The translations under genes and the position numbers were made by a program. Source: Bacteroides sp. AN502(2024) (GTDB lineage: Bacteria; Bacteroidota; Bacteroidia; Bacteroidales; Bacteroidaceae). Taken from it: 64,000 bases of DNA. The first letter of the stretch is position 1. Every line of letters begins with the position of its first letter. Below are positions 45,013-54,992 of the stretch, piece by piece. The stretch lies in the NCBI RefSeq assembly GCF_041227145.1, contig NZ_JBGFSP010000003.1:1240001-1304000 (forward strand), given 5' to 3'. The notes under the pieces were generated by a model. It saw only the letters and a list, made by a program, of their open reading frames with translations, was not told the origin of the DNA and ran no database searches.

Positions 45013-46650
45013 TTACCATCCCGGATTCTGGGTCAGATTCGAATTCTTACGCATTTCCGAAGCCGGAATCGGGAAGAGATACATTTTATCATCCCAAACC
45101 AATGTTTTATTTTTCTTTTCATAACGAAAACTTCCATCCGCATTTTGGGTAATCTCCATACGCACGATATTAGTGAAACCACCTTCTTTCCAACGGCGGA
45201 CATCCCAAAAACGATGCTGTTCAAAAGCCAGTTCTACCATTCTTTCTTTTTTATAACGTTCCCAGAAATCAGCATTAGAAATATTATCCGGGAAATCCGG
45301 CATTTGTACATCCGAACGCTGCCGTACCTTATTGACCGCAGCGCAAGCCGACATTCTAAATTCATTATCCGTACCGCCAGCTGTTCCCAAATAGCGGTAA
45401 ACCGCTTCTGCATAGTTCAGATAAAATTCTCCCAAACGGAATATAACCCAGTTATGCCGTTTGCCTCCACTACCACTCTCCGCACTGATATCAGTAGAGG
45501 CATCCAAATACTTTTTCAAATAATAACCGGTAGGTGTGGCATACGGAAGAGGTAGCCCGTTCTTACCGCCAATAAACGTTTCCAACGGGTCAGGATTCGT
45601 ATTCGGCCATTTATCACCATTACAAGCGATAGTCATACCGAAACGCGGATCTTTATCTCCATTATCCTTAGATTCATAAGCATCCACCAATGTCTGCGTC
45701 GGACAGTTTCCAGAACTGGCATTTTCCATTCCCACCGGAAAGTTTATATATTCAGGACCATTTGTATCTCCAATACGACGGACAAAAATCATTTCAGAAG
45801 CTTGATGATTATTAGTGCCCCAAATATCCGTATATTTTCCGAGCCGAATGCCATTAGCCATACAATAATCGATGACAGCTTTATTGGCTGCAGCAGCTTC
45901 GTGCCATAATTCTTTGTTTTCTCCGCCACTAAACAACTTGCTTGCTCTATACAATGCGGCACGGGCTTTCAAAGCCAAAGCTGTTCCTCGCGTCACACGA
46001 CCGGCTTCCGGATTGGAACCGCCCGCAGCATCATTGTCCAAAGCAGAATAAGAAACAGGCAATTCCGGTGCTACTACATCGCATTCGCTAATGATAAAAT
46101 CAAATATTTCCGATGCCGGAGTACGTGAAAGAGAGTTAGCTTCATCCTCTGTCAACACATTCACCGTGAAAGGCACATCACCATACGCACGAACCAGTAA
46201 GAAATAGTAATACGCCCGTAGCAAACGAACTTCGTATTGATAACGGTTAAACCTGTTCATTTGAGCTTCATAATCTTGTGCATAGCGTAAATCATAAAAA
46301 TCAAGGTCTTTACTTTCTTTCAGATAATAATTGGCTGCACGAATACCGGAATAATACCCCCATAAAGATTTAGGATTCAATGCACTCCAAGCACCGTTCG
46401 TATAGTCAAGAACAGATGAATAAGTGACAGCCATTTCCGCTTCATCACAAGCGGAAGCATATGAAGTAAGGCTCGGCAAATCAGAGTCCAAATAACTGTA
46501 GACATTATTCACAAATCCTGCCGTACGGGAGAAGTCCGAGAAAACATAATTTTTGTCATATGATGTGTACTCATGATAATCCATCTTATCGTTGCAAGCC
46601 GACATCACCGCTATACAAGCTATTCCTAAGTATATATTTTTCAATTTCAT
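45013..46650 (-). CDS. SusD/RagB-family lipoprotein, second pair of the PUL
   Basis: A 545-residue SusD homologue. The lipobox (IAVMSAC) gives Cys19, followed by NDKMDYHEYTSYDK. The TPR-type body has LLRAYYYFLLVRAYGDVPF and the C-terminal lobe has FRLGEFYLNYAEAVYRYLG and FEQHRFWDVRRWKEG. It starts 27 bp after its SusC partner's stop and forms that transporter's binding lid. The ligand should be an oligosaccharide produced by the surface GH16. Confidence 0.95.
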   Translation of the reverse strand: MKLKNIYLGIACIAVMSACNDKMDYHEYTSYDKNYVFSDFSRTAGFVNNVYSYLDSDLPSLTSYASACDEAEMAVTYSSVLDYTNGAWSALNPKSLWGYYSGIRAANYYLKESKDLDFYDLRYAQDYEAQMNRFNRYQYEVRLLRAYYYFLLVRAYGDVPFTVNVLTEDEANSLSRTPASEIFDFIISECDVVAPELPVSYSALDNDAAGGSNPEAGRVTRGTALALKARAALYRASKLFSGGENKELWHEAAAANKAVIDYCMANGIRLGKYTDIWGTNNHQASEMIFVRRIGDTNGPEYINFPVGMENASSGNCPTQTLVDAYESKDNGDKDPRFGMTIACNGDKWPNTNPDPLETFIGGKNGLPLPYATPTGYYLKKYLDASTDISAESGSGGKRHNWVIFRLGEFYLNYAEAVYRYLGTAGGTDNEFRMSACAAVNKVRQRSDVQMPDFPDNISNADFWERYKKERMVELAFEQHRFWDVRRWKEGGFTNIVRMEITQNADGSFRYEKKNKTLVWDDKMYLFPIPASEMRKNSNLTQNPGW

Positions 46651-46677
46651 AGTTTCATTCTTTTTATAACGTAAACG

Positions 46678-49600
46678 TTAAAATCCAACCGACAAACCTA
46701 CATGAACAGAACGCGTAGCAGGATAAGAGCCACTCATCGCTTCCGGATCCAGTTGCTCAATGCTATCGAAACAAAGTAAATCAACTCCTCTTACATATAC
46801 TTTTGCATTCTTCATCCAAAATTTACTCAACCAAGATGCAGGAAGTTTGTAGTACACTTCACAATTACGCAACTTCAAAAAAGAACGGTCGGCCAGCCAC
46901 AAAGAACTCGTTTGTTGGTTGTTTTCGATAGTTTCCGTTGTCAGTCTCGGGAAACGGGCACTCGGTGATTCCGGTGTCCAGTGATTCTGATAAACATAAT
47001 TAGAAATCGTTGAATTACCTACCAGTGGGTGATAGTAGGTTCCAGACAAAATTGCCGTATAATTCCCTACTCCCTGGAATTGTGCGCTAAAGCCTAACCC
47101 TCTCCATTCCAGACCGAAATTAAACGAATAATACGTTTCCGGACATGTGCTGTTATACCCCATCGCTACTCTATCATCCGAATTAATTACGTTATCACCG
47201 TTCATATCCTTGTATTTGATATCTCCGGCCTTGACTGGTCCGAATTGCTGCGGCAAACTATTGTTTATATCTGCCTGATCTACAAAATACCCACTAGCCT
47301 GCAATCCGAAAATTTGTCCAACCGGATGTCCCGTAGAGCGCGTATAATCATAAGCAGCAGGTTCTTCCAGCATCTCTATGATTTTGCTCCGGTTGTAAGT
47401 GAACGTTCCTCCTAAATTTAATTTCACGTCACCAATTTTTTTATTATAATTGGCACCGATTTCCATCCCCTTGCTATCTACAATACCCGCATTTACATAA
47501 GGACTCGTTGCACCGAGCACTGCCGAATTCTGTCCGGCTGAACTGACCCAAATATCCGAACGTCTTTCATAAAAACCATCCACAGTCAAAATCAACCCCT
47601 TAAACAAAGTAGCATCCACACCTACGTTGTATTTATAAGCCTTCTCTGTTGTTCCGTTAACAGAAGCCAGACGACCTTCCTGCCAACCACTGTCACCACC
47701 GAAATTATTATTGATAGGATAGCCGCTTCCTCCTCCTACCGTCTCATTCCAATAACCATTAGTCGGTATATTATCCGTATTCAACATACCGAATGAAGCT
47801 CGTAATTTCAGGAAATCGACTACACTCTGATTCTGCATGAACTTTTCATTAGAAAGGACCCATGCCAACCCAACTGTAGGAGACACATTCCAACGATGAT
47901 CCGGTGCCAGTAAATTAGAAGCGGAAGCCATCAATGTGAAATCTGCGAAATAACGATTTTTAAAACCATAATGGGTATACCATCCGGCATTCTGATGATA
48001 GAACGTGTTGTTAATGCCTTTAGCATTATCATATTTATACGCATAAAGCAGCATGGAATACAAGCTGTGCGCACCAAACTGACGTTGCCAATCTACATTC
48101 AACTGAAAGTTAAAGGCGCGGTATTGCCAGTCTAGTTTGCTATCACCGGACATTTCCGTATCTTTTCCTCCCGTTGTTTCCTCTCCTGCCACCGGCAGTC
48201 CGTTGTTCCAAGAAGCGACAGATGCCATACCATATTTATATCCCTTTGTATGATTCTCCCAATAAGAAGCGAGATTATCATATCCCATACGGACAGAAAC
48301 TCCTAATCCCTTGGTCAGAGAAGACAAATCCTGCCGCAAAGACATATCAGCGTATAATCCCCGGGTATGTCCTTTGGAGTATGCACGTCCTTCGGTCAAT
48401 GCTACCGGGTTCCAATTCTCACCCCAAGTGGTATTTCCACCCCACAAACCACTTTCTGTACGGATAGGAAAAGCTGCAGAAGGCAATGAATACAACTTGC
48501 TTATCAGATTGTCACTTCCCATTCCCGGACGACTGAATTCATTCAATATCCCTACAATATTAGCCTGCATCTTTGTTCTCGGAGACAAATCAATATCCAA
48601 ATTGGTCCGGAAGTTAGCTTTAGAATACTTTTCCTGAGTGGAATAATCGTCATTAGCATCAAAGTTCTTGATAAATCCACGGTTATTCTGCAAATTCATC
48701 ATCGTATAATAACGCATCTTGGTAGATCCACCACGGAAACTCAATGTAGCAATATCCGAAGCTCCCCGATCACGAAAAACTTCTTTCCACCAATCCACAT
48801 TCGGATAAAGATAAGGAGAAGTGCCATTCTTGAATACATTCAGCTCATCCTGTGAATAACGAACCTGCTTGCCATCATTCATCAAAGCCTCATTCAGAGC
48901 AGAAGCATAGGTATAAGCATCTGCCATTTCAGGCTTACGTATCATATAATTGAAAGCATGATCATAAGAGAAGTTAATCTCACGCGTGTTGTATTTACCT
49001 CGTTTGGTAACGATATTAACGACACCGTTCACTCCCTTATAACCGTAGAGAGCCACAGCTGCCGCATCACGAAGAACACTGACAGATTCCACCTCTTCCG
49101 GTGTGATATATTTCAACACTTGCCAGTTATTATCGCGTTCCAGCCCATCGACCACCAATAAAATGCCATTATTATTCAAGGTTTTCAAACCGCGGATATA
49201 CATTGACGGCATCTGTTCCCATACGACACCGGAACTTTGCATGGTAGTCAGTCCTAATACATTTCCATATAAGGAGTTCCCAATCGAAAAAGCCGAGCTT
49301 TTTTCAATATCCTCCGCATATACGGTAGAGACGGCACCGGTAGACTCTACATGGGTTTGCTGTAAGCCAAATCCATAATTCACTTTTTCTGAAGAGTAAT
49401 CCACAACAATGGTCAAATTCAAATTGTTTTCCACGTTCACCTTTTTTATCGCATCATTGCCGGTTTGTACGATCAAGCGATTTCCTTTCACTGCAATGAT
49501 ATCAAAAAGCCCATTTTTATCTGTTGTAGCCTTCACTAAGGGATTCCCTTCAATCGAAACCAAAGCTCCCGCTATCGGTCTTCCTTTCTTGTCAAGTACC

Positions 49601-49689
49601 CTCCCGGTCACACTTTCCTCACTTTGTGCCCATCCGCTCAGGGTGACACAAGCGAATATCGCTAAAGCTAATATCTTATATTTCTTCAT
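46678..49689 (-). CDS. SusC/RagA-family transporter, second pair of the PUL
   Basis: A 1003-residue protein. After the signal peptide there is a carboxypeptidase-like domain (VTGRVLDKKGRPIAGALVS). The plug is less typical than in the other SusC genes: it starts with VESTGAVSTVYAEDIEKSSA and has LLVVDGLERDNNW and SVLRDAAAVALYGYKGVNGV. The barrel follows and ends in VGLSVGF. It is preceded by the first SusD gene (32 bp gap) and followed by its own SusD. Confidence 0.95.
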   Translation of the reverse strand: MKKYKILALAIFACVTLSGWAQSEESVTGRVLDKKGRPIAGALVSIEGNPLVKATTDKNGLFDIIAVKGNRLIVQTGNDAIKKVNVENNLNLTIVVDYSSEKVNYGFGLQQTHVESTGAVSTVYAEDIEKSSAFSIGNSLYGNVLGLTTMQSSGVVWEQMPSMYIRGLKTLNNNGILLVVDGLERDNNWQVLKYITPEEVESVSVLRDAAAVALYGYKGVNGVVNIVTKRGKYNTREINFSYDHAFNYMIRKPEMADAYTYASALNEALMNDGKQVRYSQDELNVFKNGTSPYLYPNVDWWKEVFRDRGASDIATLSFRGGSTKMRYYTMMNLQNNRGFIKNFDANDDYSTQEKYSKANFRTNLDIDLSPRTKMQANIVGILNEFSRPGMGSDNLISKLYSLPSAAFPIRTESGLWGGNTTWGENWNPVALTEGRAYSKGHTRGLYADMSLRQDLSSLTKGLGVSVRMGYDNLASYWENHTKGYKYGMASVASWNNGLPVAGEETTGGKDTEMSGDSKLDWQYRAFNFQLNVDWQRQFGAHSLYSMLLYAYKYDNAKGINNTFYHQNAGWYTHYGFKNRYFADFTLMASASNLLAPDHRWNVSPTVGLAWVLSNEKFMQNQSVVDFLKLRASFGMLNTDNIPTNGYWNETVGGGSGYPINNNFGGDSGWQEGRLASVNGTTEKAYKYNVGVDATLFKGLILTVDGFYERRSDIWVSSAGQNSAVLGATSPYVNAGIVDSKGMEIGANYNKKIGDVKLNLGGTFTYNRSKIIEMLEEPAAYDYTRSTGHPVGQIFGLQASGYFVDQADINNSLPQQFGPVKAGDIKYKDMNGDNVINSDDRVAMGYNSTCPETYYSFNFGLEWRGLGFSAQFQGVGNYTAILSGTYYHPLVGNSTISNYVYQNHWTPESPSARFPRLTTETIENNQQTSSLWLADRSFLKLRNCEVYYKLPASWLSKFWMKNAKVYVRGVDLLCFDSIEQLDPEAMSGSYPATRSVHVGLSVGF

Positions 49690-49721
49690 TTTATTCTATG
49701 ATTAATCGTAGTTATTCCACA

Positions 49722-51662
49722 TTAATTCCATCCAGGATTTTGAGTCAATCCGTATTTTTTGTTCACTTCTGATGGTGGGAATGCAGATAAATACCATTTC
49801 GGGCTGAAATTACTCCACCACGCACGAGCAGGATTCACCAACGGGAATGCCTCATAAGTGAATTTCGTCGGTTTAGGATAAATACTGCTGTTTCCCGTAC
49901 TTCCGGACCAAGGCGTATTTCCTCCCCCGTCATTTCTATAAATCTTCAATCCATGCAGCTGTTTTCTGAAAAGATCTTCCCTCTTATATCGTATCATGTC
50001 AAACAGACGAACATCTTCCAGTCCCAATTCACAAGCGCGTTCCCGAAGAATTTCTTCCAATAAAGCATCGGCATCAGTCGTCAGATTCTTATCCGGATTA
50101 CAAGCAACCAAGTCACCTAAACCGACACGGGCACGTACTTTATTAACCTGCTCGATAGCTCCTGTCAAGTCATTTTTAGATTTAAGCAACGCCTCTGCAT
50201 AAATCAGATACATTTCCGCCAAACGCAAATATGGCCATTGCAGATACTTATCTTTCAACGAATTGATGCCTTCTTTGTAAAATTTGTAACATCCGAAGCC
50301 AGTTGCATATTTGCCTGTTTCTTTTTCCGTATCATTGATATTATCACGCCCCCCAATCCATAACTCGGCAGCATGATCGCCAAACTGCGTTCCATTCACT
50401 AGCATTGTTTCATACAAGCGCGGGTCACGAATCGGTTGGTTATAATCATTATCCGTATAGAAAGGATTGGTATCCGCATCTAACTGAAAAGGCTTTCCAT
50501 CCTTCATCGGGAACATTTCCATAAATTCCAGTGTAGGAGTTAACCCACCTGTATCAACCGTTCCGTTACCACTCTTAACAAAAAGATACTGCCAGTCATC
50601 CCATGAATTAAATTTGCCAAAACGAGAGATGTGTGTAGAAATCAACAGCTCCTTATTATTCTCGCGGGTAAAATAAGCCTTATTATACGCATTTCTATAA
50701 CCTTTAGGCGTAGCCTCTGTTGCCTGTGTCAATTCATAATATCCTTTTGTCTTAAGTTCCGTAAAGAAATCAACACAAGCCTGCCAGCACTGCTCCCACA
50801 ATTCAGGTTTGTAAGCGCCATACCACACCTGATGGTTTGTTACGGCATCTTGCGGTGCTTCCGTACAATAAGGAACGCTGCTATTAAACAACGGGCTGGC
50901 TGCAAACAAAAGAATCTTACACTTCAATCCCATAGCCGATGCTCTGGTAAAACGTCCTTGCCAGTTCGTATCATCTGCATCCAGACTCCACGGAAGCTGA
51001 GGGGTGTCAGCAGCCTCATCCAAAAGTCTGACCATATATTCCACTGTTTCTGCCACCGTAGCACGAGGCAATTCATAGGAAGGCTGTATATCATAAGTTT
51101 CCTTAATTAAAGGAAGTCCTCCGAAATGGCGAAACAAATCAAAATAACGAGATGCTACAATCACTTTAGCTTCCGCCGTCAATCGTTTTTTCTCCTCATC
51201 CTCCATATCCGGCACTTTATCGACGTTCTCTATAAACAACCATGCAGCACGAATTGCCTCCCAGCAATTTTCTTTGGTATATCCGAAACGTGTATCATCG
51301 CTACTATCTTCGTCACCGGCTTTATAAGAGCCGGAATAATACTTACGGTTCACTCCGTTCCAGTCCGTATGACTATGCCAGCAATCGGACATCATTTCAA
51401 AAATTCCGGTATTCATTTTCCCGTCCACCGTATTCCAATATACAGGAAGTGCGTAATACAGTTTGGCATAAGTATCCCACAAGAAAGCACGGGCATACGT
51501 AGCTTTTCCGAAAATTGTATCTTGCGTTACCGCTACTCCCGGAGCTTTCTCCAGGAAGCTATCTCCAAATTTTACCTGATCAACACAAGAAGAAGCAAAC
51601 AAAGCTACTCCTGCAAATGCCGCTACAAACCATTTATTAAGATGTTTCATCATATTATTCAT
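49722..51662 (-). CDS. SusD/RagB-family lipoprotein, first pair of the PUL
   Basis: A 646-residue SusD homologue, longer than the second one. The lipobox LFASSC gives Cys near 26. The helical region has VIVASRYFDLFRHFGGLP and the C-terminal lobe has LQWPYLRLAEMYLIYAEALL and ERACELGLEDVRLFDMIRYK. It begins 6 bp after its SusC partner. The extra length lies in loops that probably shape the glycan site. Confidence 0.95.
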   Translation of the reverse strand: MNNMMKHLNKWFVAAFAGVALFASSCVDQVKFGDSFLEKAPGVAVTQDTIFGKATYARAFLWDTYAKLYYALPVYWNTVDGKMNTGIFEMMSDCWHSHTDWNGVNRKYYSGSYKAGDEDSSDDTRFGYTKENCWEAIRAAWLFIENVDKVPDMEDEEKKRLTAEAKVIVASRYFDLFRHFGGLPLIKETYDIQPSYELPRATVAETVEYMVRLLDEAADTPQLPWSLDADDTNWQGRFTRASAMGLKCKILLFAASPLFNSSVPYCTEAPQDAVTNHQVWYGAYKPELWEQCWQACVDFFTELKTKGYYELTQATEATPKGYRNAYNKAYFTRENNKELLISTHISRFGKFNSWDDWQYLFVKSGNGTVDTGGLTPTLEFMEMFPMKDGKPFQLDADTNPFYTDNDYNQPIRDPRLYETMLVNGTQFGDHAAELWIGGRDNINDTEKETGKYATGFGCYKFYKEGINSLKDKYLQWPYLRLAEMYLIYAEALLKSKNDLTGAIEQVNKVRARVGLGDLVACNPDKNLTTDADALLEEILRERACELGLEDVRLFDMIRYKREDLFRKQLHGLKIYRNDGGGNTPWSGSTGNSSIYPKPTKFTYEAFPLVNPARAWWSNFSPKWYLSAFPPSEVNKKYGLTQNPGWN

Positions 51663-51668
51663 AAAGCA

Positions 51669-54600
51669 TTAGAATCCAAATTTCAATCCAATATTAAACA
51701 CACGTGTCAAAGGATAATTGGGGCGGGAACTCTGACGTGATTCCGGATCTCCATATTTGAATCCGGTAAAAGTGAGCAAATTATATCCGTTTACGTACAA
51801 CCGGCAGTTATCCATCTTCAGCTTCTTCATGAAAGGGAAATTAAAATTGTAACCGATCTCCACACTTTTCAAACGTAAATAACTGGCATTAATCAAATAC
51901 AGATCGGATGTTAGCAAATAGTTATTACTAGCATGCAGACTGGATGCACGCGGGAACTTAGCCGTGAATGTATCCGCGGATGAACGCCACGTCGTTTCAT
52001 ACTGATAAAGCAACAATCCTTTTTCACTCGTATCCCCCAATGGATGTCTGAACTCATCCAACATACGGTCCACATTCCACGCACCCGTCCATTGCATGGA
52101 AAAATCAAAATTCTTCCAACTAAACCCGGCATTCAATCCAGCAGTGTATTCCGGCATATCCGTATATCCTATATCGCGCGTCGCATCATTGGAGTTTATT
52201 TCACCATCGGAATTCAGGTCTACATAAACACAATCCCCCGGTACCAATGTAATGCCATGATTGGCAATCGGACGTCCAAACTCTTCTTGATAACGTATAT
52301 CCGCTGTTTCATCATAGAAGCCCCAGAACTTATACATTGAACGGGAACCGATTCTACGTCCGGTCTCATACATCCAAGGTTCGTTATGATCCACCTCATT
52401 CTTGTAAACAATTTTATTCCTTGAGAAAGAAACATTAAAGTTTGCCCAATATCTAAAATCATTCTTCAACGTCTCATTCCACTTCAACTGCACTTCAAAT
52501 CCCCGGTTCAATGTTTCTCCAACGTTCACAGAAGGAAGCGACATTCCTAAAATGCTAGGTAAATAATCAGGTTTAGACAAGATATCGCTACGGTCTTCCC
52601 TGAAATAGTCTAAAGAGACCGTCAAACGTTCAGATAAGAAAGTAGCATCCAATCCATAATTCTGTTTCACAGCTGTTTCCCACTTGGCATCCGGATTAGA
52701 ACGGCTGACCTCACTGGCACCGGGCATTTTATTTCCTACGTTCTGTCCGAAATAATATCCACCACTACCATATTGATAAGAGTCAGGCAAGTATAAGAAT
52801 CGTTGTGACACGTCATTACCCACCATTCCTACAGAAGCACGCAGCTTCAAATAATTCACTACATTTTTAATCGGCTGAAAGAACGATTCCTCGCTTACAA
52901 CCCAGCCCAACGAACCTGCCGGAAAGAAACCATACCGATTTCCCGGACGAAAGTTTTCCGAGCCATTGTAACCCGCATTAAATTCCGCCATATAGCGAGT
53001 TTTCCAGTCATAAGTCACACGTCCCACCAAACCTACATATCCGGTAGGGATATCAGAGTACTCTGATGGATAATACTTCTTCGACTGATTATAGAGCAAC
53101 AATGCCGTCACATTGTGATCACCAAACTTACGAGCATAATTCAATGCCAATTCCATATACCAATTGCGCGCTTTGGAAAAGCCGTTGTCAGGTTCCTCAT
53201 AACTCAATTGAGAATCGGTTCCATACTTACGAAGAGAAATAGAACCATCGGCATTTGCAACAGGGGTATAATAAGCCTTAGATGAACTTGCTTTTTTTGT
53301 ATTGGCATATTCCGAATTATAAGCTCCTTTCAGTTTTACGGATAATCCTTTGGTAATGAAATCCAGCTTTTGATTCAACGCAAGGTCCACATTCAGCACA
53401 TTGGTGGTCCTTGTCTGAAAGCCCTTTCCATAATAAGAATTCAATCCGTCTGCCCCCGTAAAAGGGAGAATTTCCGAATTGGACACAATCCGCTCACCGT
53501 TTACAATACCTGCACCTGCAAAAGGAACTGCCCAATAAAGCTCACGGAACAATTGATTCTGGTCTTGACCAGATTCCGGAGTGCGTTTGGTATCTATACG
53601 ACCGCCAATATTAACCGAAAGCAAGGTTGTTTTCGTTACATCAAAGTCCAGATTGGCACGATAATTATACCGCTTATAATCAAAATTAAAATCATCTGTC
53701 GCATTAAACTGTTTGAACATACCTCCCTGTGTAAACAAACCAGCTGAAACAAAATACTTCATATTGCTGGTTCCACCGGATATATTCACATTATGTTGAG
53801 ACTGAAAAGCAGCTTTATTCATACAATAATCAATCCAATTGATATCTGGATACAGCAACGGATTAGAATGATTTCGGAACGTTTCCAATTGTTCATCGCT
53901 GAAAGTAGCCACTCCGCCATCATTCACTTTCATCATATTATAATAGGAAGCGTACTGATAAGAATTAGCAAACTCCAGCTCTTTCGTCCGCACATTAACA
54001 CCCGCTGACGTGGAGAAAGAAACTTTCGCCTTTCCTTCCACGCCACGTTTGGTTGTAATCAGAATAACACCATTGGCACCACGCACACCGAATACAGCCG
54101 TAGCCGAAGCATCTTTCAACACAGTCACGCTTTCAATTTCATTCGGGTCAATTTGTGAGAAGTCACGCTCTACTCCATCTACCTGAATCAACGGCTTCGC
54201 ATTGTTCCATGTAGCAACACCACGTACATAAATATCCGCCGCATCCGCTCCCGGCTCACCAGAATACTGTACGGAAGAAATACCAGTGATCTGTCCGGAT
54301 AGCACATTGGATAAAGACCCTGCTGGGGTTTTCAGCAAATCATCCCCTTTCATCGAGGAGATAGCTCCCGTGATAGACACCTTTTTCTGTACCCCATAAG
54401 CCACTACCTGAACCTCTCCTAAGGTCTGTGCGTCTTCTTCTAAAACTATATTCAAACTAATACCTTGTTTAACGATTACCGTTTTTTCTTTATAACCAAT
54501 AAAACTGACTTTCACTTTCGCACCTGAACTTGCAGAAAGAGAAAAATGCCCGTCTATATCAGTAATGGTTCCCATCGTAGTTCCTACGACCGTCACATTA

Positions 54601-54800
54601 GCACCAATCACAGGCTCCCCATTGGTATCGACCACCGTACCCGTTACTTTTAAATTTTGTTGAGTCACCTCGGGCATAGGAATCTCATCTCCATACCCTT
54701 TCAGAGGAATCAAAAGAAACAAAAACAACGAGAATGCTATTGGAAACAACCGGCATTTCTTTCTCGCTTGTCTTTCATGGAATTGCTTTTGTCTTTCCAT
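51669..54800 (-). CDS. SusC/RagA-family transporter, first gene of the PUL operon
   Basis: The 1043-residue protein has a signal peptide after an unusually basic start (RQKQFHERQARKKCR), a carboxypeptidase-regulatory-like domain (VTGTVVDTNGEPVIGANVTV), the plug (QVVAYGVQKKVSITGAIS, PLIQVDGVERDFSQ, LKDASATAVFGVRGANGV) and a barrel ending in IGLKFGF. It is the first of nine same-strand genes spaced by 6 to 46 bp. A -7 box lies about 75 bp upstream, after the hybrid-sensor gene. Confidence 0.95.
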   Translation of the reverse strand: MERQKQFHERQARKKCRLFPIAFSLFLFLLIPLKGYGDEIPMPEVTQQNLKVTGTVVDTNGEPVIGANVTVVGTTMGTITDIDGHFSLSASSGAKVKVSFIGYKEKTVIVKQGISLNIVLEEDAQTLGEVQVVAYGVQKKVSITGAISSMKGDDLLKTPAGSLSNVLSGQITGISSVQYSGEPGADAADIYVRGVATWNNAKPLIQVDGVERDFSQIDPNEIESVTVLKDASATAVFGVRGANGVILITTKRGVEGKAKVSFSTSAGVNVRTKELEFANSYQYASYYNMMKVNDGGVATFSDEQLETFRNHSNPLLYPDINWIDYCMNKAAFQSQHNVNISGGTSNMKYFVSAGLFTQGGMFKQFNATDDFNFDYKRYNYRANLDFDVTKTTLLSVNIGGRIDTKRTPESGQDQNQLFRELYWAVPFAGAGIVNGERIVSNSEILPFTGADGLNSYYGKGFQTRTTNVLNVDLALNQKLDFITKGLSVKLKGAYNSEYANTKKASSSKAYYTPVANADGSISLRKYGTDSQLSYEEPDNGFSKARNWYMELALNYARKFGDHNVTALLLYNQSKKYYPSEYSDIPTGYVGLVGRVTYDWKTRYMAEFNAGYNGSENFRPGNRYGFFPAGSLGWVVSEESFFQPIKNVVNYLKLRASVGMVGNDVSQRFLYLPDSYQYGSGGYYFGQNVGNKMPGASEVSRSNPDAKWETAVKQNYGLDATFLSERLTVSLDYFREDRSDILSKPDYLPSILGMSLPSVNVGETLNRGFEVQLKWNETLKNDFRYWANFNVSFSRNKIVYKNEVDHNEPWMYETGRRIGSRSMYKFWGFYDETADIRYQEEFGRPIANHGITLVPGDCVYVDLNSDGEINSNDATRDIGYTDMPEYTAGLNAGFSWKNFDFSMQWTGAWNVDRMLDEFRHPLGDTSEKGLLLYQYETTWRSSADTFTAKFPRASSLHASNNYLLTSDLYLINASYLRLKSVEIGYNFNFPFMKKLKMDNCRLYVNGYNLLTFTGFKYGDPESRQSSRPNYPLTRVFNIGLKFGF

Positions 54801-54872
54801 CTAGTATAAATATTAAGATTAAACATTAAGTGAACTATCGATCCTTCTGCGATCTCAGCAGAAAAATCAATG

Positions 54873-54880
54873 CAAATGTA
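54873..54880 (-). promoter_or_regulatory. -7 promoter box of the PUL operon
   Basis: On the minus strand TACATTTGC matches TAnnTTTG. A CTTG lies 16 bp further upstream as a weak -33. The short, imperfect -33 suits a promoter that needs an activator, here most simply the adjacent hybrid sensor. Confidence 0.55.
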
Positions 54881-54992
54881 AAAAGCCCCCTGTCTACAAG
54901 GCTCCAATAATACTTATCTTAGGATGAATTTTAATTACTCCACCAAATTGAATGATAATTCGACCTATATAAAAAGCAACTATTTCCCTCTT